Of a DNA stretch of 64,000 nt, positions 1 to 18,900 are shown in pieces. The notes below the pieces were generated by a model, which did not search any database, was not told the origin of the DNA, and saw only the letters and a program-made list of their open reading frames with translations. Positions within the stretch are counted from its first letter, which is position 1, and every line of letters begins with the position of its first letter. The position numbers were made by a program, and so were the translations under genes. Source of the DNA: Apostichopus japonicus (taxonomy: Eukaryota; Echinodermata; Holothuroidea; Aspidochirotida; Stichopodidae). The stretch lies in the NCBI RefSeq assembly GCF_037975245.1, contig NC_092565.1, positions 5,030,499 through 5,094,498 on the forward strand, read 5' to 3'.

Positions 1-1741
1 ATGAGAGGCATGTTTTAGCATGCAAATGGCAGTGTTGTGATATAAGTTTTAACGGATGTCAAACGTGCTTCTCTCTCTATGACGAAAGAAGAAGAAGACA
101 AAGGTCGCAAATGACTAAGTACAAGTTATATCTAACCAGTCGCGTATACAGGAAGCTGTAAGAAAATTTCGTAATTTTCAAACTGTTGGTCGCTTTCTGT
201 CGCATTCTGTCGACATTTCACTTTTTATGTCAAACGTTCAACGTTTTAGCTCCAAATTTCGATGAATGATCCTCCTCCATCGATTATGCATGCGGAGCCG
301 TATTTCTTATTGTTATACAGTTATAAGGTGAAGGGGGCAGAAACACACTCTTGACACGCTTCTTCTCAAAGTGAGAGTGCAGTTGGCCACTATGACCGAC
401 CCCATCCGCCCCCCCCCCTCTCCCGTCGAAAATTGGCCTATAACATACACGAATTAATGAGAAGGTACCGTAATGGAAGTTGTAAGTGTATCGTGCGCGG
501 AGGAGTATTTAAGAACTCGCCGCACACTGCTCGACGGATCACGAAGCCGCCTCGACCATCGTTACGCGGAATGGGAGGGGGGGGGGGGCATAGTCGGACA
601 AAATGTGCGGCGACTGATCACCGTGTATTTTGACAGTTTTTGATGTTGCGTTGGCATCGCATCAGTTAAACTGGACAAAGAGACCCCCCCCCCCCCGACT
701 GACAGTCGACAATGTACTGCGGAAGTCATCGACTAAAGAATTGCATCGGGTCGTGGTCAGTCGGGCAGTGTGCGGCGGGCTTTAGTTTCTTACTGTGGCG
801 GCCTCCTACTACTACTACGGCTCCTACTTCTACTACTTCTACTCGATACCACCACCACCAGAAGAGCGAAAAGGAGTAACCACGTTATCCAACGGATATT
901 CATGCTGCCTGTCCGAGGTTTAGGGAGCTTGATCAGAATACCTGAAAAGAAAGAATGTTGAAAGATAAAAAAAAATATATATATATATTTCTCGAAACAT
1001 CAAAAGACTTCAAACTACGAAAACCATGGCAAGAAGCTGAACCGTTTTTGTTTTAGTGGCGGATAACATGGTATGTTGGGACGATCTATAAAAAAATCAA
1101 ATGTAATTTATCATTTCAAACATGTGGCTAAATGTTATCAGGGCTATACTTGTCCATGTCTTCTATCTGGTATATCATGGACGGACACTTGGAGCATTGT
1201 ATCTTTTAAGTGGAGCTAAATCATTCTTCTCTGGCTGTTTGGAAGAATTGTTCATAGTAAAGACCGCCATCACATATAATATGTAGATCAATGATGATCG
1301 GGAATAGTTCTTTCTTAAAAGTCCTTGAATAAATAAAGTGCTACACAGCGTCGTATAGCTATTACCTTGGTGGCCCGATACTAAGGAACGCCCCCCCCCC
1401 CCCCCCCAAAAAAAAAACGAGCGAAAAGAGGCAACTATTCGCTAGTTTTACCACACTATACCGCAATAAGATTCGGTTTCCGCATCTCCTTGATGATAAT
1501 CAACATGTCACGTTTGAACGCAATTTGTCGTGTGTACTGTTTGTGTGTGTGTGTGCGTGTGTGTGTGTGTGTGTGTATGTTTGTGTGGGTGTCTCGCCTC
1601 TTGTATAAGGGCTCCTTTGCTCGGGGATATACCTTCCTCTCAAACCATGGCGTTTTGCGTCTGGCGTTGAACGTAAATAGACAGCAGCCATGTGTGATAA
1701 TATTCTGATATATACTTCGCATCAGCTTAGTCAATATAGGC
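1..1741. other. Intergenic sequence, no gene recognised
   Basis: No reading frame resembles a known protein. It contains C/G homopolymers near 411, 581, 682 and 1390, a short GC-rich patch at 470-960 with only short open frames broken by poly-G, a TA run near 977-990, and a (GT)n tract at 1539-1592. Confidence 0.6.
1539..1592. repeat. (GT)n microsatellite
   Basis: Almost pure GT dinucleotides with single interruptions (GC, AT, GG). Open frames on both strands here are artefacts of the repeat. Confidence 0.9.
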
Positions 1742-2116
1742 CAGGGTTGTCCAATCTTTTGCAGAGGAGGGCCACATGGAATGATTATGATGAGGGGGGG
1801 GGGGGCCACATGAATCCTACGCTCAATTTTTCGATTTTTTTTTGGCCCGAAGCACTGTTTTATTTTCCGTCCTTATAAAACAGATGAATAAAGTCCAGCC
1901 TCCCCCCCCCCCAACAGCCTCCGCTGAGAGTGTCACACAACTGACCTTTATGCAATTTTTGGACCCAGAAAGTTCGAATGTTGATTATATAGCTTCAAAT
2001 TGTTATCAATAAATCTGCTCACTAAAATTTCGCACCGTAGAGCATCTCTGGCGGGCCGGACGCAATCCTGCGGCGAGCCGGACTGTAGCCAGCGGGCCGT
2101 AGGTTGGGCAACCCTG
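1742..2116. mobile_element. Non-autonomous hAT-type element (MITE), 375 bp
   Basis: Begins CAGGGTTGTCCAA and ends with the inverted form TTGGGCAACCCTG, the CAG-type ends typical of hAT transposons. It is flanked by a perfect 8-bp direct repeat ATATAGGC (1734-1741 and 2117-2124), the target-site length of hAT elements. The interior is non-coding, with a poly-G/C run and a GC-rich patch of GGCCGG words near the right end. The intact target duplication suggests a fairly recent insertion. No transposase is present, so it must have been moved in trans. Confidence 0.85.
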
Positions 2117-3178
2117 ATATAGGCCTAGAAGCGATCTGGCAATATATAGCCTCTGTTTGACGTCAACATTTAAAGCGGCTGTTTATGATCTTCCTACAAG
2201 TTGCCTTATCAAGAATCAGATTGCACATCAACAGTTGATAATCATTCAACTTAGCAACATTTTAATATTGTTAATCCTTGACCCGATATCCAGGAGAACT
2301 TATAGTTTAACTCATTAACTAGGAAACTTTATTACCACATGAATCGATGTAGCGAAGAGAATTATCGATTCATACATTACCAACGAGTAAAAGTAATTCT
2401 AAATTGTTTGAGAATGACTGGATTTTTGCAAAGGGAGCAATCATATAAACATTCAAGAAAGAACGTTACCTTGAAAAAAAAACACAAAAAAAAACATACA
2501 TCGATACCCATATGTTGGCACTCAGTTAAAGACCCCATCGCCAAACAATTGACCGCCCCCCCCCCCCATCCCCCAACACCTCCATCAACACGGACTTTTA
2601 CACTGTGAGAAGCAAAATCACAACCATGCGGATAAGAAGTTACAATGAAAATCGCTATTGTCAATAAACTTTTGAGATTAATTATGAAATACTTTCCATA
2701 GGGAACATTTCTCCTAATTTGCCAAAATATATTTGACTTAGGACTCAGGGTTTAATTTCAAACTTTCAATCGACCTGCATGGCTGCAGTTTACTGCAGGC
2801 TACAAAGACATATAAGGAAAGATATAATGATACAAACAATATTGTTGTCTTTCTTCTTTATTAAAATAGGCCTCTTCTGGTGAGACAAATTGGGGAAATT
2901 ATTCTCTGTTTTGTTTTAGATGACCCAACCAAAATGAACAGAATTTTACTACACCGTTGACTTTACATTGGATGTCTTGACGCACCTTGGCTGTATTATA
3001 TATACTTGTTTTGCTTAACGGCTTTTGCAATTGCTGAATAGTATGATGTTTGATACTTCCATATATAATTTCGTATATCCTTCTAGCGTGATTCTTGAAG
3101 CGAACAGGGGCGAATCCAAGATTTTTTTATATTTTTTTATAGTATAGGTGTGGCTCGTGGGGTCGTTGAAGCCGCCAC
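2117..3178. other. Intergenic sequence, nothing recognised
   Basis: AT-rich single-copy-looking DNA with a poly-C run near 2557 and short adenine tracts. No coding similarity is visible on either strand. Confidence 0.5.
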
Positions 3179-3180
3179 TA

Positions 3181-3874
3181 TGGAAAGCCATTTTAACATT
3201 TAATCGGGAATTTTAGATATCTGAAATTGTTTCTTATTTCAGATATCTGAAATTGAATTCGAGATATCTTAAATAGATTTCGAGATATCTGAAATTCTAA
3301 TTCAGATATCTGAAATTGAATTCGAGATATCTGAAATTGAATTCGAGATATCTAAAATAGATTTCGAGATATCTGAAATTCTAATTCAGATATCTGAAAT
3401 TCAATTCGAGATATCTGAAATTGAATTCGAGATATCCGAAATTGAATTCGAGATATCTGAAATTCTATTTCAGATATCTGAAATTGAATTCGAGATATCT
3501 GAAATTGAATTCGAGATATCTGAAAATGAATTCGAGATATCTGAAATTTTATTTCAGATATCTGAAATTGAATTCGAGATGTCTGAAATTGAATTCGAGA
3601 TATCCAAAATTCTATTTCAGATATCTGAAATTGAATTCGAGATATCCGAAATTGAATTCGAGATATCTGAAATTGAATTCGAGATATCTCGAATTCAATT
3701 TCAGATATCTGAAATTCCCTGGTATTTCGAGATATCTGAAATTGATTTTAAGATATCTGCAATTATTTGTAGATATCTTAAATAAATTGGAGATATCTGT
3801 CATTTAATTTGAGATATCTGAAATTATATTCGAGATATCTGAAATTCCTTATTAAATGTTAAAACGGCTTTCCA
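3181..3874. mobile_element. TIR-bounded element carrying a 21-bp palindromic tandem array
   Basis: The outer ends are inverted repeats of about 42 bp (3181-3222 and 3833-3874; four mismatches by eye) starting TGGAAAGCC. They are flanked by TA on both sides (3179-3180 and 3875-3876), as expected of a TA target duplication. The inside is a tandem array of roughly 28 units of 21 bp built on GAAATTGAATTCGAGATATCT. Each unit holds the palindromes AGATATCT and GAATTC, and some units are inverted relative to others. The array runs into the terminal repeats, whose inner edges also contain AGATATCT. No transposase is encoded. Because 21 bp is seven codons the array stays open in several frames; this is not evidence of a protein. 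Confidence 0.8.
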
Positions 3875-3876
3875 TA

Positions 3877-9971
<6,095 letters not shown>

Positions 9972-12900
9972 ATGAATGTATGTTTGGTAGTTATCGACGG
10001 CTGGGGCTTGTCTGACGATTCGTATGGTATGTAACGATGCTTCTGTACGAAAAAGAACTTAAAAAAAAAAACTAAGTAAAGGTTATTGAGTTTCGTGGAA
10101 GTAGTCCCAATCCAACCTCCTGTATCAAAACAGTTTACATAGGCTAGGCCTAAGTTGCGGCTAAATAAGTCAAGCCAAAGCAAGTGGGCATTCTAATCTT
10201 ACTCAACAGCCGCTAGGACCAGATATCAAAGTAAGCACCGCAGAAAGTTTGATGTGATTGAAGATGGAAGGGTAGTTGAAAACAGTCCTTAGGAAGAATG
10301 GTATTTGTGTGGGGGTTCACTGGTGCGGTATGTGTACCGTGGGTTCTGCAGGGTGGATAAAGCAAAAAAGGGTCAGGGACCAGGTATGTTTGCCAGGTGC
10401 CAAAATATTCTTGTTTGGAGAAATTAATCAGTGGGAGGTGGATCTAAGAGCACATGAATTTGGCTCACAGGATGCAGTGCCTTGGTGTATGAGTTTATGA
10501 CGTAACAAACTTATTTAGACCATGTTTGACCACCAGCTAGCAAACAAATAAAGCTCTGTCTGCTTTGAGGATGTAAATATATCTTTCTCACTGAGATTTT
10601 GACAGAAAAAGCCTTCCAAATTTCACATATGTAACTTAACTCCTTTGAATATATACTTTGTGCTGTTTTTAAGGGCTCATCTAGTGCCAAAGCATTGCCA
10701 AAGTTGCATTAGTTTCCACCTTTCTAATACAGTAAGTGAGTAAATTTATAATGTGTACATATCACTATCTGTATGAAAGTTTAATTAGTGCCAATTTGAT
10801 TAGCCGGCCAAGTAACTGAGATTATACTTGCACTTGACATACCCTTGTCCTGCTTTAATATGTCAGTATCCTTAATATTATGATTGAAAGTGATTTGCCC
10901 CTGGCCTTTTGTTGCACATTTTTACCTGGAGAAGGATTGCTCATGAAGGGATTGAGGAACTTTTGCCAAACACCCATCTCTCATCTCCCAAGTTTCTTTC
11001 TGTAATGTTCATTGGACTACTGTGGCTCTTTCTTTCTATTAAACAGGTAATGCCATAAAAAATGCAGACACCCCAGTTATGGATGAACTTTGCCAGACTT
11101 CTGGCAAGTTTGTTTCTCTTGATGCATCTGGTTTGGCAGTAGGCCTACCGGAGGGTCTGATGGGTAACAGCGAGGTTGGCCATCTTACGATAGGTGCAGG
11201 GAGAGCGCTCTATCAGGTTTGTAATTTTTGCTCACGGTATTTCTCCGATTCTGTAAAGTCTAATAATTTCAGTATATACTTCACTTTCTGTGCTATTAGT
11301 TTTTAGATATTAGTTGCTCCACGTCAGGACCTTAGACCTTGATGCTCGTTCTGGTCTTATGCCTGTCATCCTTCGAATTAGCTCACAGTTAGTGATAAAA
11401 CTCAGCTTCCTATGCGGCAGGTTGTAGTCAACTCAGTTATTCCATAAAAAGGATTTGGTTGATGGAGACTATTTTTGAGATGACTTGGAAAAAGTTTAAA
11501 GGTTGAAATTGAAAAAAAGGACCTTTTTCAAATCTATCAGGTTCAGTGTGTTTGGAGCAGAAACAGAAACCTTCTCAAAACTGTTTTCAACATTTGCCAA
11601 GACGATTACACTCATTTCTAATTTTTGATGACAAAACAAATAGCCCAAATATAACCAGATGCTCTAAAATCTGTCTTTATAATCTCTTAACCGTTGATAT
11701 ATCTTGTTTGAACAGAGCATTGTTGAGATCAATTTTGCGGTAAATGACGGAAGTCTGTGGCAGAAGGAGGCATTTGTCAAAGCTTGCGAGAGAGCCAAAA
11801 GTGGTAATGGACGACTACACTTCCTTGGTCTGGTAAGTAGATCTGGGATATATATATCATTTTTTTTCATATATTATTTTTAATCTTCACTTAGCAAATT
11901 TGGGCAACACAAGTGTGTTAGCATCTGTTTTAAAACAAGATTCACTAGCAATTTGCCGCGAAATGTTTTTGCAAATTCAACATTACGATTTAATAACAAA
12001 AGTACAATGATACATATGGAGTTTGATGTATTTTACACTGTGAGAAAAATTGTTCTTTTTATTTGTTGTCCAATAATCATGGTTTTTTAAAGAAAAGCAT
12101 TGTAAAGTTTTGTCACTATATATTCATGCGTGAATAAGTTTTGTTCAAGACCAGGCGACTAGCATTCTTAAATCAAGGGATGGTGTTTTTTGTGATGCTT
12201 TTATTCAAATTAACAAAAGTACAATGATACATATAGAGTTTGATGTATTTTACACTGTGAGAAATTATTCAAATTTGCTACGAGGCTTCTTAGAACTGTT
12301 CCCTGTCACCTCTATACATGCTATATGTATCCTTTGTAACTTTAGTCAATATTACATGTGCATATATGGTGAACCTTTTTTTTTTGTGAAGGAACAAATA
12401 AATGATATGAAATTTACCAAAACGTCCATAATTCTGTCTCCGCTGTCAGGTCAGTGACGGTGGTGTGCACTCTCACATTAGCCACCTGTTCTCGTTGCTA
12501 GAGGGCGCTAAATCCCACGGAGTACCCTCTGCGTTTGTGCAATTCTTTGCTGATGGCAGGGACACCAGCCCCACGAGTGGAGGTGCGTCTAGGTCAGCGG
12601 TCCGGTAATCTTTCAGATTCACAAAAACCACATGAGGACTGCCCACTGCCAATCAGACCTCCACCCCTCAAAATTCGATGCTCACAATTCATGAAAGCTA
12701 GTGTTCGACCGTGGACGTGGCAAGCTCTGAAAACTGTACATAAATTGTCTGACATATGCAAATAGAAATTCAGTGATTCACTACAAATGATTTAGCAAAC
12801 CCATTTAATCGGTGGTGGTGCCCATAGTTTGAGGATCACCGTTCTATATCCCATCTGTTTCCTCTTTATTCCTGTGTTTTGATCTTGGTGTACTAACATT

Positions 12901-15900
12901 TATGGTAACGTTACATTCACTGGGAAACATAATAATTTTGAAAATTTAGAGAGCGTACTCGAGATGCGTACTCAATCTGCATGTTTATGTACTAGAAACA
13001 TGTATGGGTTATTATAATTACATATTTCCATATGTACTCGTTATGACCATTTGCTAAATTCCTACAAGGTAATTATGATCAATGTATCTCGTAAGTACAC
13101 TCGTATGTACTCAACCATTTCATGAACATGAACATGATACATTTGCAGGATAATTTTTTGAAGCATGTACTGTTGGTTGTGTTATGGTTGAGTTATGGTT
13201 GAGCTTATGGTTGGTATTACAGTTAAGTTATGGGTTAAGTTGGATTAGAGGGTAAACTCTTGATCACCTAGTCCTCAAGGACTGTTGAGAATGTTGTAAA
13301 ACTAGCAATGTTTTGTGGTGTATGTAATATCCATAATCACACACAAGTTGCACAGCCTATTATATTACGTAGTTGCTCATAAAATACTGAATTTGTCATA
13401 AAAGGATACTTTTTAATAAATTGACAATGTTTGCAATTTGCGTGTTCAACTAAAGAAAGACTTCTTTTTATTGTCTCTTCATCAAATGTAAACATATTTT
13501 CCACTCTAATTGTTGTTGCTGTCTTTTGTTTTCAGTCACCTACATCCAACAGGTCCTAGATCACCTCGCTAGAAACGAATATGGATCCTTAGCAACCATC
13601 GTAGGTCGTTACTATGCCATGGACAGAGACAAGAGATACGAAAGGATCAAAATCGCATACGAAGGTCTAGTGCAGGGTACAGGTGAAAGCTGCACTAAAG
13701 AGAATGTGGTTCAGGTAAACTAAGTGATTTGAAATTTTTGGTGTGACACTTTCAAGGACGTTTATACAAGCATGGATTATAAACAGTGCTCAGTGGCAAA
13801 TGTGAAATCAATAAATATGTAGCTGATATCGTTGATTTCTTGTAACAAAATGTGATGATATTGGACTCCCAGTAGCATCTGGTAGAGGTTAATGCTAACA
13901 GATATTGCCCTGGGGATTGATAAACAGTTACTGTCGGCTACGAAGCCCTCAGATTACGGTTTCGATCTCTCCTATGAAACATGGAAGACGTCCAGTTGGT
14001 TCTGTCGATACATTTTCTCTACCCAAATTCAAGTAATTACAAAACGCCAAAATGGTTATTTTTAAACATGTTAGTATAAGTTTTATCACATGTTAGAGAT
14101 TTCAAAGCTGTTATTTAAATAAACATCATCACGAGACCGTTCTGATTCTAAATCTCACCAAAATCTGGGCGATGGCAGACTTGCCCTAGAATCTGGAGGG
14201 CGACTTCTATGATGGGATATTGTATTTGAACTGCTGATTGGTAGAATTAAAAGCTCCCCCAAAATAACAAACACAAAATATCACTGTGAAAGAGTACATT
14301 GTTCAAAAGACCCAATCACGAGTGAAGTGGAGAAATTTTCAAGTATGCTTCGGCTTAGTGCATGCCCTATGACATCGAACGCCAGCATCCTAGAATCTCC
14401 TTGTTCTGGAAGGATTTAATATAGACGATGTAAGACTTCTTCTTTATAACTTTCCAGGGAAGCATAAACAAACAAATAAAGCTGATTATCTATGAGGGAC
14501 TTCTAAATAAGGAGCTTATAACTGAGTTAGAAACTTTATTTTTGGTTTTGTTTTGCTTTTATTTTTAGTATTGTATAGAATTATTGAGTAATATTTCTTT
14601 TGCATGTTCATTCATTTCATTTTACTACCAATCCCACATTTTTCATTGCTACTTGTATTTGAAGAAACCATCGGCAAAGAAGATGTTTCCTTGAGGCCGT
14701 TTTGAATATTTATCTTGAATTGTAACATGAAATGTTACCGATATTTATAATTGACAAAAAACTACAATTGCAAACCATATTGTGCAGGTACAGTTGGGAA
14801 ATGTCAATGACAACTAACTTACTTCCATTCAATGTTAGCTCTTTCTATGTAGGAAATGTTCTGGAATTTGCCCTTGGATGGCCAGAAATCCAACCCCAAA
14901 GATTTCACACATATTGTTGAGTACAGCTTGCCATCAACCTTGGATTGGTATTTCTGTCCACTAATGGTGTCAAATAACATGTTTACAATATATGACAATG
15001 TTGTCTAACATCATAAGAGGGTGTTCTGTTGTCTGTATCAAGCCCCCCCCCCCCACAAAAAAAAATTATTAATATTTATAGCCTGGACTGAGGAGACCCA
15101 CATTATCATCAACGAAACCTAATAGAGCAAACCAGAATCCAAGAGACTAATGAGCATTACATCTTGAAGCGTTGGAAAAGCTATGGAACCATTTTTGTTA
15201 GAAATCTAATTTGTTTTCTTTTCTTGGAGTTTGACATATGAAATCTAACTTCTGCTTAAAAAATCACCCATTCAAATAGTGATACTGTATCAAATAGTGA
15301 TAGTGTATCTTCCCTCCCAGTTGGTTCAGTCTCGGTACCAAAAAGTCGGTGATGAGAAGCAATCCGACGAGTTCCTCACCCCGATCGTTGTGGATTCTAA
15401 CGGGCGTATCCAAGATGGAGACACGCTCATTTTCATAGATTTTCGGGCGGACAGAATGAGAGAGATAGTGGAGGCGCTGGGAGTGAAACCGCAGTTTGAT
15501 ACGAGCTCTGTCCCCAAAGATTTGGTCAGTATTGAAACATCCCGTGTTCGGATAAAATATTTTTTTCAAAATTGGGAGATGTTAAAATGATGTGAGAGAT
15601 ATGAGAGTTATTTGTTTGTCTTGACAATGGTGAAATTCCGTTACCTTGGAGGCATTTTCCTTTCTTTGTTTTGTTTCCCTGCCATACAGGTGAATGTAGT
15701 TTAAAGAAAGGAGATCTTGTTTCCATGGCAACTTGCCTGTTGTAAATCATTCTCTAAAGGTTCTTTGGACTCTCTTGAGGGAGACGCAAAACCCTACCAT
15801 CTGTATGAATGATTGTGATAAACAACATGTTTTAAAACATTGTTGCTGTAACCTAGAGTTGTGGAAAGAATGCATTTCCCCCCCCCACCCCATAAATCAA

Positions 15901-18900
15901 TGTATGAAAGAACATATTTTGTTGTCTCCCAACAGTCTGTGGTTACTATGAGCCAGTACAAAGAAGAATTCCCATTTCCCGTTATCTTTTCACCTCAAGA
16001 ACCTTTTAATGTTCTGGCTGAGTGGCTGTCGAAGAACTCGATACCGCAGTATCACTGTGCGGGTGAGTTGCTCCGACCAGTTATACACGTAGGGCTGCCA
16101 TCTCTCACAGATTTGCATTCATTTATCTCCCGGTTTGGTTTTGTCCTAAGATGAACATGTCTGGAAATGTTGTCTAGATAAAGTATTGCTAAACATATTT
16201 GATTTTTAAAACAGTTTATATGTAGTCTGTATCTCAGATGGTGGAGTGTGATGAGTCTTATATGCTATGATAATGTTGAATAATGTTTGATATAAAAGTT
16301 GATTGACCTCCCTTCATCTGCATAATGAATATTCACACATATGAAAAGTTGTTTTATTTTGAAAATTTAATACTCAAACATATAAACAAAGCTTGAACTT
16401 CAGTTTGATTGGCTTTATTCCATAGAAACTGAGAAATATGCTCATGTGACATTTTTCTTCAATGGTGGGAAGGAACTGCAGTACACTGGAGAGGAGCGTT
16501 GCATGGTGCCTTCGCCGAAGGTTGCGACCTATGACCTCAAGCCTGAAATGAGTGTTGCTGGAGTAGCTGAAAAGGTTTAGTACATAGGCAATTTTTTTTC
16601 AATTACTGTCAAACATTGACACCTTGTATGGAATTCTTGATGAAGGGAAATGAAGAAACAATGTATATGATATATTGTTTTGAAAATAATTGTAAATATG
16701 CAAGAATGTCTAATTCGAATATGTTTTTTCTTTCTATTTTTTAGATGGTGGAAACCATTGGAAGTCGTAAATATCCCTTTGTAATGTGCAATCTAGCTCC
16801 ACCTGACATGGTTGGACACACTGGTGTATATGAAGCAGCAGTTGAGGCTTGTACCCATACAGGTTAGATCATACTTAACAGAAAAGCAAATATCATTACT
16901 GTATGATTTAATGCGCACATAGTAATATGACATTGCTATGTGCCCTTGTGATCTAAACGGTCAGTCTAAGAAAGAGGGATTTTTGTTAATTATCTAGGTG
17001 GCATTGTCATTGTGACATTGTTATGTGTTGTTGTAATAGTTGCAGTGTCATTGTAAATTGGTATGTGCCATTGTTATAGTTGCATTGTCATTGTGACATT
17101 GTTATATGCTATTGTAATAGTTGCATTGTCAATCTGACATTGTTATGTGCCATTGACTTTGTCATTGTGAAATTGTTATGTGTTGTTGTAATAGTCGCAA
17201 TGTCATTGTGACATTATTATGTGTTGTTGTAATAGTTGCATTGTCATTGTAAATTGGTATGTGCCATTGTTATAGTTGCATTGTCATTGTGACATTGTTA
17301 TATGCTATTGTAATAGTTGCATTGTCAATCTGACATTGTTATGTGCCATTGACTTTGTCATTGTGAAATTGTTATGTGTTGTTGTAATAGTCGCAATGTC
17401 ATTGTGACATTGTTATGTGCTATTGTAATAGTCTTATTGTCATTTGTGACATTGTTATATGCCATTGACTTTGTCATTGTGACATTGTTATGTGTCATTG
17501 TAATAGTCGCATTGTCATTGTGACATTATTATGTGTTGTTGTAATAGTTGCATTGTCATTGTAAATTGGTATGTGCTATTGTAATAGTTGCATTGTCAAT
17601 GTGACATTGTTATGTTCCATTGACTTTGTCATTGTAACATTGTTATGTGTCATTGTAATAGTCGCAGTGTCTCAGTGTCATTGTTATGTGCCATTGTGTT
17701 ATGAATTGCCATTTTGACAGTGTTATTTTTCCTTTTTATTGTGACATTGTCAACGTCACATTGTTATGTGTTATCACGAGTGTTAGTTGTTCTTTGACAA
17801 GTCTTATTTGTCATTTTGCTGTTGTTATTGGCCATTGTGTTATGAAATGTCCTTTCAACAGTGTTATTTTTTATGTCATTGTCATTTTATCATTGTAAGT
17901 TTTTTTGACATGTTTTCAATGTCAGATTGCCATTGTGCCATTGTGATTTTGACCTTTTCAAAGATTTTGCCATTGTGACATTATATCCTCTAGGAGATGA
18001 CTGTAGAGTCAGACAAACTCGGGAGAATTTAGCAACTTCCAAATTAATCAAGATTAACAATGACCTCAAAGTTTGTTTGGTTTTAATAGGTTCCAAGTTA
18101 TCCACAGAGTACATTGCTTTCTGTTAATGCTACAGAACACAATGGGATGACCCTCTTTTACTTTTAATTAAAACGATGAACTAAGTAGATTTTCTCCACG
18201 TTCCTAATTACTGCAGGTAGAAACATACACATGGCCATTTGTAATCTCAATAAAATAGAAATATAATTTTGCTGAGAGATTAGCACATAAAGTTAGTTTA
18301 GCATGAGATGTCCTTGAACTTCAGGAGTCTTCTGGCGAAACTGGGAGAGTTGGGCAAGGCTCGGTATTAACATCAAATATGACATTCCTAGCCTGTGGTG
18401 TTAAAAGAAGTTGTTAATGTTATCTGCATTTTAAAAGTTCCACCCCAAAAAACAGGGAGCTCTTTCAACAACCAGTCGTTTTAAATGTAGGTTGTGATTT
18501 TCTAAACTCAATAATAAAATTAGATCAATCAAATAAGATGGTCGATACAGTGATAAAAAAAGGCTGTTAATTTTATCGGCATTGTTAAAGTCCAACCTAG
18601 CAAAACAGTTAACTCTTTTCCCAAGCACCAGTCATTTCAGATGTAGGTTGTCAGTATTTTAAATCCAACAACAAACTTGGATCAATCGAGTGAGATGTCG
18701 ACAGTTGGCACCGTTCCCTGATTGGTCGAAGCTGTCACACCCGTTTTTGTTTTTTTAATATTCCAAACCTTCTGTCTGGGTTCCAACTTACAGGGGACGT
18801 GTGATTATTATGGATCCATTTTGTGACGGTGTTGACAATAAGCGATTCGTCAGTTAACATTGCCATTGTCTCGTGATAGATTTTTAGCAGTTGTCCCAAA

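Noticed and set aside
3421-3807. 128-codon open frame with NSRYLK-type repeats
   Set aside because: The 21-bp unit is a multiple of three, so frames stay open on both strands; this is the tandem array, not a gene.
13940-13975. tRNA-like B-box (GGTTTCGATCTCTCC)
   Set aside because: No A-box or cloverleaf at the right distance; at most a SINE remnant.
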